The position numbers and the translations under genes were made by a program. From the NCBI GenBank assembly GCA_963763885.1, contig CAVXQD010000007.1, positions 1,612,001 to 1,676,000 on the forward strand: a DNA stretch of 64,000 bases, in the 5' to 3' direction. This stretch comes from JANNBN01 sp963763885. GTDB taxonomy: Bacteria > Actinomycetota > Acidimicrobiia > Acidimicrobiales > JANYDT01. Of the stretch, positions 7,906 to 16,676 are shown piece after piece (within the stretch, counting starts at the first letter, position 1; each line of letters begins with the position of its first letter). Below the pieces are notes generated by a model that did no database searches, was not told the origin of the DNA, and saw nothing but the letters and a program-made list of their open reading frames with translations.

Positions 7906-9482
7906 CCACGGAAACGAAGCTCACTGTCGACGCACCAAATTTGGTCCGACCATCCGCCGTACTTCGGACCGCCAACCAATTGCTTCGGCCCTGGACACAA
8001 GCGCTGACGGGCGGGATCCTCACCACGCTCACTGTTCCGCCGTTCGGCTGGTGGCCGCTTGCGATCCCTGGGATCGCGTTGCTCTACAGCGCTCTTCTGA
8101 GTGCCCGCCGACGACGCGGCACATTCGGACTCGGGCTTCTCTGGGGGTCTGCTTTGTACGTCCCGTCGTTGTGGTGGATGACAGCCTTCTCCCTTCCAGG
8201 GGGAATCTTCGTTGGCTTGCTCGAGGCCACCATTACTGCACTGACGTTGGCCGTCATCGTTCCCCGACAGCGCAATGTCGATCACTTTTCCGTCGCCCTC
8301 CACTTTATCAGTGCACTTATGATTGCTGACGCGTTGAGGTCACTCTGGCCATTTGGAGGCCTACCCCTTGGCGGCATCGATCTGGGCCAGGCAAATGGCT
8401 GGTTCGCACCGGTCGTCAGTTGGGCTGGGAGGCTGGGTCTCATCGGCCTGGTTTCAGCGGTCGCAGTGATTGCCCCCGAAATTGCTCTCCGCTTCAAGGC
8501 ACTCGCAAGGTCTCGTTCCAGGGTGCTGCAGCTGGCAACCGGGCTGGGACTGTGCCTTTTGCTTCCGGTCCTGGCCACAGACCGCCATGACCGGCCGCTG
8601 GAAGAACGGGCTTCAATAATGGTTGTGCAGGGCGGCGGGCCGCGCGGGTTGCTTGCATCGTCGGAGAACGCTCAACGAACCTTCGACGCACATTTGGAAG
8701 CAACCACCGACGCGTTGACCCTCTTAAAACAGTCCGCCAGCTCACCGTCGCCAGACCTCGTGCTGTGGCCAGAGAACACCGTCGACACCGACGCGTTCAC
8801 CTCCTCCGATCGCTTTGATCAAATCAGGAGGCTGACCGGAACCAACCTCAGCGTCGGGATCACCGAGGACGGCGGCCCGACACAATTCCTCAACGCCCAA
8901 GTGATGATCAGCCCAGACGGCCAACTTGTAGACCGCTACGACAAGGTGCGGCGCGTTCCCTTCGGCGAGTACTTTCCGTTCCGCAAACAGATCGAAGGGT
9001 GGGGCTTGGCGGACCTCCCCAAACGCGACGCTCGGCCAGGTACCACCGCCGGAACACTGCGCGCCGGAACCACCACCTATGGGGTCCTTATCTCGTATGA
9101 GGGTTTCTTCGACGATCGGTCTCGCAACGCAGTCAACGCTGGGGCGCAGGTTCTGCTGATCCCCACCAACGCGTCTTCGTACAAGACCACCCAATTGCCC
9201 TCACAACAGGTCGCAGCCGCACAACTTCGTGCCATGGAGACGCACCGCGACGTCGTCCAGGTTGGCCCCACCGGCTACAGCGCGTTCGTCAATCCACGCG
9301 GGCAAGTCTCTGACCTTTCGGCCTTGGGGGAACGAGACGTGTTCACCGCCTCGGTGGTCGGCCGTTCAGACAAAACCCCGTATGTCCGCTTCAACGACGT
9401 CCCAGCCCTCCTTGCGGCTGCGTTGTTGTCCGCAATCGCGTTTGCACGTCGAAAGGTTGCCCGCCCCGCTCAATTGGGTTGA
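7902..9482 (+). CDS. lnt: Apolipoprotein N-acyltransferase, catalytic Cys replaced by Ser
   Basis: Integral membrane enzyme that adds the third acyl chain to lipoproteins. There are about six N-terminal membrane helices, a carbon-nitrogen hydrolase domain (about residues 240-480) and a last helix. Of the catalytic triad, the Glu (LWPENTVD) and Lys (YDKVRRVPFGEY) are present, but the position of the thioester cysteine reads ISYEGFF, with TCG (Ser) at 9093-9095. The rest of the hydrolase fold is intact, so this is probably a lineage-specific variant and not a dead gene; its activity is uncertain. Start GTG 7902 makes a 4-bp overlap with the polymerase gene. Confidence 0.85.
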   Translation: MTTETKLTVDAPNLVRPSAVLRTANQLLRPWTQALTGGILTTLTVPPFGWWPLAIPGIALLYSALLSARRRRGTFGLGLLWGSALYVPSLWWMTAFSLPGGIFVGLLEATITALTLAVIVPRQRNVDHFSVALHFISALMIADALRSLWPFGGLPLGGIDLGQANGWFAPVVSWAGRLGLIGLVSAVAVIAPEIALRFKALARSRSRVLQLATGLGLCLLLPVLATDRHDRPLEERASIMVVQGGGPRGLLASSENAQRTFDAHLEATTDALTLLKQSASSPSPDLVLWPENTVDTDAFTSSDRFDQIRRLTGTNLSVGITEDGGPTQFLNAQVMISPDGQLVDRYDKVRRVPFGEYFPFRKQIEGWGLADLPKRDARPGTTAGTLRAGTTTYGVLISYEGFFDDRSRNAVNAGAQVLLIPTNASSYKTTQLPSQQVAAAQLRAMETHRDVVQVGPTGYSAFVNPRGQVSDLSALGERDVFTASVVGRSDKTPYVRFNDVPALLAAALLSAIAFARRKVARPAQLG

Positions 9483-9510
9483 AAACAACTGGCGTCATAG
9501 GTTGACGGAC

Positions 9511-10545
9511 ATGGCAGTCCGACTCGATCCACAAGACGAATACATGCACGAACTCGGCCCCGAGCCGAACTTCAACGAAAGCATGTACTTCAACGCGTAT
9601 GACCCCGAGCAGAACGTAGGCGGCTGGTTCCGCATCGGCAACCGTGCCAACGAAGGGTACGCAGAGATGACTATCTGCCTGTATCTGCCAGACGGCCGAG
9701 TCGCATTTCAATTCAAACGTGCACAGATCACTTCGAATAGCCAGTTCGACGCGGGCGGCATGTCTATCTCCGTCACCACACCGTTCGAAGACCTGTCGCT
9801 TAAGTACAAAGGCAAAGTCGTCTTGCTCTCCGACCCTCTGCAGATGGTCGAACCCAAACAGGCGTTCACCACAAACCCGTTCGACACCTGTTCGGTAGAC
9901 CTGCAAATTCTTGGCAGGTCAGCAATGTTCGGCGGCGAACCGGACGAACCTCATGAAACCCCAGGCGAAGAGTTCGCAAAAGGTCACTACGAACAGCTCC
10001 ATGAAGCGGTTGGAACAATCCAGGTGGGCGATGCCACCTGGACCATTCGTGGGTTCGGCCTGCGCGACCATTCGTGGGGTCCTCGCTTCTGGCAGGCACC
10101 GTGGTACTACCGATGGCTGACCGGCAACGCCGGCCCGGACTTCGGGTTCATGGGTAGCTACATCGAAAAGCGCCCAGGCAGCGCATCGAAGGGAAGCCAA
10201 GGCGGTTTCGTGTGGGAGGGCGGCAAGCTGCACCTCGTTGACTCCATCGAACTGTCAACGACGTGGAATGGAAAGGCCAACTACCACGACAAGGTTCACG
10301 TCACCCTGCGATCATCTCGGTCTGCTCGAGACTGGCATGTGGAAGGCGACGTGATGAACCTCATCCCGTTGCGTAACCGACGCACGGCGCCTGACGGCGA
10401 AGAACTTCTGACCCGAATCAGCGAAGGCATGACACGCTGGACGATACAGATGGGGTCCGACGGGGCAGAGCCACTGGTTGGCTACGGCCTCTCTGAGTAC
10501 CTCGATCAAATCATTGACTCAGCGCCAGTCGGCCTGGATCACTAG
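9511..10545 (+). CDS. Conserved protein of the DUF7064/DUF7065 type
   Basis: 344 residues with no signal peptide or membrane segment. The sequence is rich in beta strands and contains the segment FGLRDHSWGPRFW, a hallmark I associate with actinobacterial DUF7064/DUF7065 proteins whose fold recalls the lipocalin-like AttH/CrtC group. A C-terminal region resembles the conserved glycine-containing end of that family (GYGLSEYLDQ). Function is unknown. The open frame extends upstream into lnt, but ATG 9511 is the first start clear of that gene. It follows lnt by 28 bp on the same strand. Confidence 0.65.
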   Translation: MAVRLDPQDEYMHELGPEPNFNESMYFNAYDPEQNVGGWFRIGNRANEGYAEMTICLYLPDGRVAFQFKRAQITSNSQFDAGGMSISVTTPFEDLSLKYKGKVVLLSDPLQMVEPKQAFTTNPFDTCSVDLQILGRSAMFGGEPDEPHETPGEEFAKGHYEQLHEAVGTIQVGDATWTIRGFGLRDHSWGPRFWQAPWYYRWLTGNAGPDFGFMGSYIEKRPGSASKGSQGGFVWEGGKLHLVDSIELSTTWNGKANYHDKVHVTLRSSRSARDWHVEGDVMNLIPLRNRRTAPDGEELLTRISEGMTRWTIQMGSDGAEPLVGYGLSEYLDQIIDSAPVGLDH

Positions 10546-10547
10546 TC

Positions 10548-12410
10548 CTAGCGAGCGCGGTTCATTTCGCGCTGCAGCCGCTTGGCACGTCGTGTTGTAC
10601 TGGCGAGGCGGACTGGGACAGCCGTTCGAACGTCGTTGACGTAGACCCCGACGCGCATCCAGTCCGCCGGTCCGAGCAATGGTACGGGCGAGGCACTGGG
10701 CGAGGCACCGGACAACGGAACAGGCAATGGAGCCGGGAGGAATGCGGCCGCATCGACAAGGCTCAGCAGTGCGACCCTTCGACGGACCCACCGCAAATCA
10801 CGATCGAGAGCGAAGACAAGCGTTCTCGTGCGCTGAGCGTGTGACGAGTCCGGAACGGGGCCCGCTTCGCTGGCAAGCCGGTAGGCGCTGACCGACGCAC
10901 GCAGTGTTACCGAGCGTCGGGGGTCTGGCAGTTTGCGCTGATTCCGCTGTGCGGTTATCCACGCTTCCAGCGAGTTGGCGAGGCCGTGAGTGAGTACTGC
11001 CCAGGCTGCGGAACCGGCAGGCTCAGATTGTTCCAGCATGGCCAGCACCATGCTGCGCAGGTTGGCCGCTTGGTGTGCCAACGCCTGCGAACCAGGAACA
11101 AGTGGCGCAAGCAGGCCAGCCCAATCGGAAGCTTGTGGAGACAGCCCCGACTCCTTGTTGGTGTCCGACCCTAACTCGCGTGAACTGACCGCACCTGCGG
11201 AGTCACGCCCAGAACCAATTACTCGGTGGAGCCGACGAAGCGCCCAGGCATCGTCTGCGCTGCGCACCAACGCGGCTTCAGCCGCAACGAGATCCGGAAG
11301 CATCACATCGAGGAACACCGATGCCTCTGCGTACAGCGCTCGCATCGCCGGGGCCACTCCGACAAGCCCGGCCAATGAGCGCAGATACGCGGTAGTGGCT
11401 GGCCTCCCGGTGCGTGCGGCTGTGTCTACATCGACCGCTGCACGTATAACCCACGAGAGATCATCCAGCGTTGTGGCGTCTTTCGCCTTTTGGGCCACCC
11501 GACTACCGGCACGATCAACTTCCAGCGCAACAGGAGTCCAGCCCAGCGGCGTTTCGGACTCTTCCTTCGGTGACACGTCGGGCGACTCCAACCCGATTTT
11601 CGCACTTGGTTGGTCTGCGGTTTCGGTTCCGGGCACGGTGCGTCCGCCGACGTGTTCCCATTGGGCGTCTTGCACCTCGGTCACGGTACGTCCAACTGTT
11701 GGAACCGCTGGAGAAGCAACCCCAAAGCAGGCATCAAGTGGTTCAATCAGGGCATCAAAGATGGGGTGCGACGACGGGGCCACAAGACGGGCCTCGACGG
11801 ACGCTTCGTGGGTGCCCATACGACGCTGTTCATCGATCACCAGTTCAGCGAACACGTCACCGTCGCCGTCGTGCAGGACCCAGGTTGTGCGGTCCACCCT
11901 TTGCCAGGCCTGAACGTCAAGATCAGCGGGCCTCGAGCCCACGCTGAGCTCTTGCCACACAGGGTGGTTGGGACCGGGAGTCCCGTCACCCGACGACCCG
12001 GAAACAACCTTCTCTGTAGCTTGATCAAACAGCACCCAGCGACCGTCAAGTCCGACCCTGTCTGTGGTCCAGCCGTCGCGGCGGTCATCGCGCCTGTCCG
12101 TTTCCACCCAAGCCGTGAGTCCGGCTGCTGCAAGGTCCCCGCGAGGAGAGTCCAACAACGACGCCAACACCAGCGAGGTGATTGGACCGCCGAGGCGAAC
12201 TGGTTTCGGCCACTGCTGAGCCGCGCCGGACAAGGCCACCGTTACAGCCGCGATTGAGGGCACGCGAATATCGGTCCACCGACGTCCGCGACCAAACGCA
12301 ACCAAGAGAGCCGACGGGCCGGAAGCGGCCGATGCGCCCATGGGCTGAGCCGAGGGCTTGGCCTGGGGATCGGCCGGTGGATCGTTTGAAGGGCGAGAAT
12401 CAGTTGGCAT
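10548..12410 (-). CDS. Hypothetical protein, weakly CYTH-like
   Basis: Long protein of about 620 aa with a proline-rich N-terminus. Two passages (about residues 90-145 and 180-225) alternate charged strands in a way that resembles CYTH phosphate-binding tunnels, for example WVLHDGDGDVFAELVIDE. The C-terminal half is Arg- and Ala-rich and helical, with possible but unproven resemblance to CHAD helical domains. I do not recognise it with confidence. The frame extends to GTG 12599 (683 aa), which would overlap the PAC2 gene by 53 bp; ATG 12410 avoids that. It probably shares a transcript with the PAC2 gene upstream. Confidence 0.5.
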   Translation of the reverse strand: MPTDSRPSNDPPADPQAKPSAQPMGASAASGPSALLVAFGRGRRWTDIRVPSIAAVTVALSGAAQQWPKPVRLGGPITSLVLASLLDSPRGDLAAAGLTAWVETDRRDDRRDGWTTDRVGLDGRWVLFDQATEKVVSGSSGDGTPGPNHPVWQELSVGSRPADLDVQAWQRVDRTTWVLHDGDGDVFAELVIDEQRRMGTHEASVEARLVAPSSHPIFDALIEPLDACFGVASPAVPTVGRTVTEVQDAQWEHVGGRTVPGTETADQPSAKIGLESPDVSPKEESETPLGWTPVALEVDRAGSRVAQKAKDATTLDDLSWVIRAAVDVDTAARTGRPATTAYLRSLAGLVGVAPAMRALYAEASVFLDVMLPDLVAAEAALVRSADDAWALRRLHRVIGSGRDSAGAVSSRELGSDTNKESGLSPQASDWAGLLAPLVPGSQALAHQAANLRSMVLAMLEQSEPAGSAAWAVLTHGLANSLEAWITAQRNQRKLPDPRRSVTLRASVSAYRLASEAGPVPDSSHAQRTRTLVFALDRDLRWVRRRVALLSLVDAAAFLPAPLPVPLSGASPSASPVPLLGPADWMRVGVYVNDVRTAVPVRLASTTRRAKRLQREMNRAR

Positions 12411-12546
12411 CGGGGGTGGGGACGGCTCGACACCCAGCGTGACCGGGGAACAGCGGTACCCCCGTTCTAGTTCGCCGACCGATGCCCAATCAACGCACTC
12501 CGTGGCACAAGTGTCACGTTGCTCTCGAAAAAGCGTCCCGAATGGG

Positions 12547-13512
12547 TTAGCTATCTCGTTCCCGGAGGAACTGCTCCAACTCAGCGGCCAAGGCGTCACC
12601 GGTAAGCGGCCGGCCCGTTGCGTCTGTCAACGACCCATTAACCACCACATCGTCGGAAGGAAGCACGGTGTCTTCGGTGACGTCGATGTCATCATCATCA
12701 TCGTCGTCGTCTTCATCGTCCTCCCCGAGATCGAACCGTTCTTCCAACTGCGAGACGTAACGACGCATGTCATCGTCGCCGTCGACGACGTCATTGATCT
12801 GACGGTCAAAATCAGCCGCCTCGACGTGTAACTCCAACGGGGAAACAGGAAACTCCAGAAACAGCCCAACGGCCTCGATGAGCGCCAAAGCGGCGCGAGG
12901 AGCCTGGCTGCCGGGCAAATAATGTGGAACGGACGCCCACATCGACACTGCTTCGATCCCGAATTGACCGCATGCATCCGCAAGAACACCGACGATCCCG
13001 GTGGGTCCTTCATACCGGCTCACCGTGAACCCGTGTTTGTCAGCGAGAGCCTGCGTGGCCGCTGTCTGGCTGATTCGGGTCGGACGGGTGTGCGGGACGT
13101 CGGTGAGTAGCGCCCCCAGCAACAACGCCATGTCGACACCTACTGCGGAAAACGCTTCGCCCAGCAACGAGCAGAAGGTCCGCCAGCGAAGTTGGGGCTC
13201 GGGGCCGACCACGAAGAGCACAGGTTGTCCGGCTGGCGAGGTTCCCAGCATGATTTCCGTGGACGGCCACTGAACTACTCGTTCGCCACCGCGGCGTTCG
13301 ACCATCGGTCGGGTGGCCGAGAAGTCCACAAACTCCTCTGGATCGATGGTGGCAAGGGGTACGGCTTGCCACAATTCGGCGAGTCGCCGAACGGTACGGG
13401 TAGCAGCTTCCCCGGCATCGTTCCAGCCGTCGAAGGCTGCCAAACAGATGGCGGAGCGGCTTCCGTCTACCAATGGCGGATCCCGATGCCACACGAGCGA
13501 CCCTGCATTCAT
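12547..13512 (-). CDS. PAC2-family protein (proteasome-assembly-chaperone fold)
   Basis: 321-residue protein with the actinobacterial PAC2 pattern: ICLAAFDGWNDAGEAAT near residue 25, PEEFVDFSATRP near 60, and the VPHYLPGSQAP-type segment near 190. Such proteins share the fold of eukaryotic proteasome-assembly chaperones, and many actinobacteria carry them; a direct role in proteasome assembly is not shown. A run of eight aspartates near residue 270 lies in an otherwise acidic linker and is encoded by a GAT/GAC repeat (about 12680-12725). ATG 13512 faces the wall-protein gene, separated by about 150 bp. Confidence 0.8.
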   Translation of the reverse strand: MNAGSLVWHRDPPLVDGSRSAICLAAFDGWNDAGEAATRTVRRLAELWQAVPLATIDPEEFVDFSATRPMVERRGGERVVQWPSTEIMLGTSPAGQPVLFVVGPEPQLRWRTFCSLLGEAFSAVGVDMALLLGALLTDVPHTRPTRISQTAATQALADKHGFTVSRYEGPTGIVGVLADACGQFGIEAVSMWASVPHYLPGSQAPRAALALIEAVGLFLEFPVSPLELHVEAADFDRQINDVVDGDDDMRRYVSQLEERFDLGEDDEDDDDDDDDIDVTEDTVLPSDDVVVNGSLTDATGRPLTGDALAAELEQFLRERDS

Positions 13513-13655
13513 CGGGTCGAAACGCTAGCCCGTCCTCAGTGCAGCGCATTGAAAAACGCGGACTCACCACTCTGCGTGATGAAATCCTCTGCGGATGTCC
13601 CTAACATGAGCGGGTATTCAGGGATGAGCGCCCATACCGATGGGTCCAACCCGCT

Positions 13656-13660
13656 AGGAG
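13656..13660 (+). promoter_or_regulatory. Ribosome binding site that fixes the start of the wall-protein gene
   Basis: AGGAG ends five bases before GTG 13666. It favours this start over ATG 13606 and over the longer open frame, and it places the signal peptide directly at the N-terminus. Confidence 0.6.
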
Positions 13661-13665
13661 ACCAG

Positions 13666-15780
13666 GTGAAGAGCATTCGAACGTCTGTGCGGATCGACCG
13701 TACGAAGGCAACACGCACTGCGGGCGTGGCCTGCGTTGTGGGATCGGCCGTGATGATGATGGCGACCACTTTTGTCAGCCCTCTGGCCGGCGCGTCCGAA
13801 GCCACCAACATCGTTACTCGGACGTCCGCACAGGACGGTTTGGGGAAGCGAGACGCTCTGTCCCAGCTCGACATGCTCATCCAAGACGAAGCGCTGCTGA
13901 ACGATGGCACCACGTGGAGCGACGCCGACCCATCCGCCGCCATTACCCCGCCGATTGACGAGGTCCCCATCAAGGTCGGTTACGCCAAGTTGTACGACGT
14001 CAAGCAGGCCGGCATCCCGATCTTTGTCGAGGGAGAAACCGCCCGCTTCCGTATCCGCGTCTACCCACGCTTCATCGGCGTGAAGCCTGACGGATCGACT
14101 TACTTCAGCCACACAGACATCACCACCCGAGCCACAACCGACAACGCAGCTACTCCCCCGCAGGGGTGCGACGTTGTCGCCGCTGTCCGAGTTGAGGCCG
14201 AGGGAAGCATGGAGTACGAGTGCACGGTTCCAAACGTGCAGGCACGGGGAATCGGCACAGCTGAAGACCTGATCCACACGGTCACGGTCACTCGCGTTGC
14301 GCTGGAAGACACTGCAAGGACTCCGTTCACGCTGTCAGAGTCAGCCGCAATCAACGTGGTGAAGCCGTGTTTGGCAGTGAAGAAGGAAACTCGCACCGCT
14401 GGCAGCTCAGAAGAATGGCTAGACGCACAAACGCTGGATACCGCTCTACGGGTACCCTCCGGCGGTTCGGCTGAGTACCGCATCACGGTCAGCAACTGTG
14501 GCGAGACCGAACTCGTGAACTTGGTTGTGACCGACACCATCGCCGGTTGCTCCAAGAGCATCGAAGGAACGCTCGCCGTTGGCGCCAGCACCAGTTACAC
14601 CACCAGCACTGCAGGATCTGGCGGGTGCCTTTCCACCGACATCGCCGAGCCCACAACTTCAACAGCCACCGCCCAGGCACAGTCGTTGGTCAATGGCCGC
14701 CCAGTCGGATCGTTGACCGCTTCTGACCCGGTGAATGTGAACGCACGCTCCACGGTTGTGCCAACGACCGCGACACCAACCACCGTCGTCGACACCACCG
14801 TCGCAACCACCACACCAACAACAGTTGCGCCAACAACCGTCCGAGACACCACCGTTGCAACAACCGTCGCGACAACAGCCGCAACCACCACACCAACAAC
14901 AGTTGCGCCAACAACCGTCCCAGACACGACCGTTGCAACAACCGTCGCAACCACAACACCAACAACCGTCGCAGACACCACAGTCGCAACAACAGTCGCA
15001 ACAACGGTGGCACCCACCACGGCGGCCCCGACGACACAAGCACCGACAACCGTTGCCACAACAGTTGCCACAACAGTTGCTACGACGGTCCCGACAACCG
15101 TCGCAACCGTTCCGCAGACCGTTGCTCAGAGCGGATGCATCGGGATCAAGAAGTACGTCCGCCAAGCCGGCAGCAACGGTGAATGGCTGGACGCACAGGA
15201 TGCATCAGCTGCGGCGCTCATCACCTTCGGCGCTCAGGCCGAGTACCGAATCGTGCTGACGAACTGCGGCAACGTTCCGCTGGTTGACGTCGCAGTTACC
15301 GACACGATTGCCGGATGTGCAAAGACCGTCGGCGTCTTGCCAGTAGGCGCGGGCTTCGAATACACCACGTTGTCCGGCGGCAGCGGGGACTGCAAGACCG
15401 CTCCGGTCAGCGCGGCCTTGTGCTCAACAGCCACAGTGACTGCACAACCCGCTTTGGCGGGTGCCACCAAACTTTTACTCAGCGATCCAGCCTGCATCAA
15501 CACCGTCGTTCCGGCCAGCATCCCTGCGAGCCTGGCCCCGACGTCGGTTGCGCCAACCACCGCAGCGCCCACAACAGCAGCCACTACGGCCCCACCCACA
15601 ACCGCAATGGTCCAGGTGCTTGACAACACCGTGGCCGAAGTGAGCGAACCAACCGAGGACTTGGTCGTCACCGGGAGCACCACACGTCCGATGGTCCAAT
15701 ACGCAGCAGGCCTGCTGCTGCTTGGTCTCGTACTTATCCAGTTCAGCCGCCGTCAGGCTCAGGCTCAAGCCCGCTTCTGA
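13666..15780 (+). CDS. Secreted Thr-rich wall protein with two DUF11-like repeats and an LVVTG end
   Basis: 704-residue surface protein. It has a basic N-terminus and a hydrophobic signal segment ending near AGASEA. Two similar beta-sandwich repeats follow (nucleotides about 14370-14690 and 15136-15460), each containing EYRI..NCG and VTDTIAGC with conserved cysteines, as in DUF11-type surface repeats. Between them is a Thr/Ala/Val/Pro low-complexity stretch (14751-15120) and after the second a shorter one. The C-terminus has DLVVTG, a hydrophobic helix and an RR tail, resembling an LPxTG sorting signal with a non-standard first half. It is probably exported and anchored by a sortase or held by the helix. 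No sortase gene lies in the window. Confidence 0.75.
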   Translation: MKSIRTSVRIDRTKATRTAGVACVVGSAVMMMATTFVSPLAGASEATNIVTRTSAQDGLGKRDALSQLDMLIQDEALLNDGTTWSDADPSAAITPPIDEVPIKVGYAKLYDVKQAGIPIFVEGETARFRIRVYPRFIGVKPDGSTYFSHTDITTRATTDNAATPPQGCDVVAAVRVEAEGSMEYECTVPNVQARGIGTAEDLIHTVTVTRVALEDTARTPFTLSESAAINVVKPCLAVKKETRTAGSSEEWLDAQTLDTALRVPSGGSAEYRITVSNCGETELVNLVVTDTIAGCSKSIEGTLAVGASTSYTTSTAGSGGCLSTDIAEPTTSTATAQAQSLVNGRPVGSLTASDPVNVNARSTVVPTTATPTTVVDTTVATTTPTTVAPTTVRDTTVATTVATTAATTTPTTVAPTTVPDTTVATTVATTTPTTVADTTVATTVATTVAPTTAAPTTQAPTTVATTVATTVATTVPTTVATVPQTVAQSGCIGIKKYVRQAGSNGEWLDAQDASAAALITFGAQAEYRIVLTNCGNVPLVDVAVTDTIAGCAKTVGVLPVGAGFEYTTLSGGSGDCKTAPVSAALCSTATVTAQPALAGATKLLLSDPACINTVVPASIPASLAPTSVAPTTAAPTTAATTAPPTTAMVQVLDNTVAEVSEPTEDLVVTGSTTRPMVQYAAGLLLLGLVLIQFSRRQAQAQARF
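14751..15120 (+). repeat. Thr-rich tandem repeat within the wall-protein gene
   Basis: Imperfect short tandem units such as ACAACAGTTGC and ACAACCGTCGC encode TTVA/TTVP/TTP repeats, a likely O-glycosylated or extended stalk. The antisense strand is open in all frames here, producing Val-rich and Cys-rich phantom ORFs. Confidence 0.8.
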
Positions 15781-15789
15781 CGGAGAAAT

Positions 15790-15814
15790 CCTGCTGCACA
15801 CACGCGGCAGCAGG
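15790..15814. repeat. Hairpin just after the wall-protein stop
   Basis: CCTGCTGC and GCAGCAGG form an 8-bp stem with a 9-nt loop, beginning 10 bp after the stop codon. No T-tract follows, so a terminator role is uncertain. Confidence 0.35.
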
Positions 15815-15886
15815 TGACTGACAGCAACACCCCCGCACACACCCTGACGGGGCAGACGCCTGCCAAGGCCGCACACCACACACGTT

Positions 15887-15918
15887 CAGAAGGGGCACTC
15901 GCTTGAGTGCCCCTTCTG
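15887..15918. terminator. Bidirectional terminator between convergent genes
   Basis: Perfect 14-bp inverted repeat (arms 15887-15900 and 15905-15918, 4-nt loop GCTT) rich in G and C. It lies between the convergent wall-protein and gpmA genes, so it can serve both transcripts. A run of T is lacking. Confidence 0.75.
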
Positions 15919-15932
15919 GTCATTCGCAGGAG

Positions 15933-16673
15933 CTACTTCTTGCCTTGGTTCGCCACGGCGTGGGCAGCGGCGGCAGCAGCCTCAGGGTCCAAGTACGCAC
16001 TGGACACAGGTCGCATATGTGCGTCCAACTCGAAGCGCAGTGGCATGCCCGTTGGGATGTTGAGTGCGACGACTTCGTCGGTGGTCAGGCCGTTGAGATG
16101 CATCACCAATGCGCGCAAGCTGTTGCCGTGCGCGGTGACAAGCACGGTGCGACCATCTGCAAGGTCGGGGACAATTGCGTCCTGCCAGTAGGGAAGCATC
16201 CGGACAAGCACGTCGGCCAAACACTCCGTCGCAGGGAGCACTTCTGGCGGAAGCAACGCGTAACGCGCGTCTTGTGACGGATGGTGTTCTGACGTTGCGG
16301 CAACCGGGGGAGGTGGCACGTCGTAGCTGCGCCGCCAGATGAGGAACTGGTCCTCACCGAAAGCCTGCAAGGTCTCGGCCTTGTCCTTGCCTTGCAGGTC
16401 GCCGTAGTGGCGCTCGTTCAGTCGCCACGACCTGCGGGTGGGAACCCAATGGCGGTCACAGGCATCAAGCGCCAACTGGCTGGTTCGAATTGCCCGACGA
16501 AGAACTGATGTGTGAACCACATCAGGCAAGACGCCAGCAGCTGCCAACTGATGCCCGCCTGCAACGGCTTCCTGCTCACCCTTTTCGGTCAAATCGACGT
16601 CGTACCAACCGGTGAAGCGGTTCTCGACGTTCCAGCGGCTTTCGCCATGGCGCAACAAAATCAACGTGCTCAT
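15933..16673 (-). CDS. gpmA: 2,3-bisphosphoglycerate-dependent phosphoglycerate mutase
   Basis: Glycolytic and gluconeogenic enzyme that interconverts 3- and 2-phosphoglycerate through a phosphohistidine. The catalytic LLRHGESRWN segment is at residues 6-15, with FTGWYDVDLTEKG following, ERHYGDLQGKDK near 90, and the second histidine in VLVTAHGNSLRALV near 180. The length of 246 aa is standard. It starts 3 bp after the upstream amidohydrolase gene ends, so the two may be co-transcribed, although their functions are unrelated. Confidence 0.95.
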   Translation of the reverse strand: MSTLILLRHGESRWNVENRFTGWYDVDLTEKGEQEAVAGGHQLAAAGVLPDVVHTSVLRRAIRTSQLALDACDRHWVPTRRSWRLNERHYGDLQGKDKAETLQAFGEDQFLIWRRSYDVPPPPVAATSEHHPSQDARYALLPPEVLPATECLADVLVRMLPYWQDAIVPDLADGRTVLVTAHGNSLRALVMHLNGLTTDEVVALNIPTGMPLRFELDAHMRPVSSAYLDPEAAAAAAHAVANQGKK

Positions 16674-16676
16674 AGG

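Noticed and set aside
10990..11913. 307-codon plus-strand frame rich in Ser, Ala and Arg
   Set aside because: Shadow of the minus-strand hypothetical gene; composition typical of antisense reading.
13606..13665. Earlier ATG start for the wall protein
   Set aside because: AGGAG before GTG 13666 and the position of the signal peptide fit the later start better.
14595..15071. Val/Ala-rich and Cys-rich minus-strand frames
   Set aside because: Produced by reading the ACN-rich Thr repeat of the wall protein backwards.
14751..15120. Short tandem repeats considered as a CRISPR array
   Set aside because: Units are a few bases, imperfect and in frame with a coding sequence, with no spacers of uniform length.
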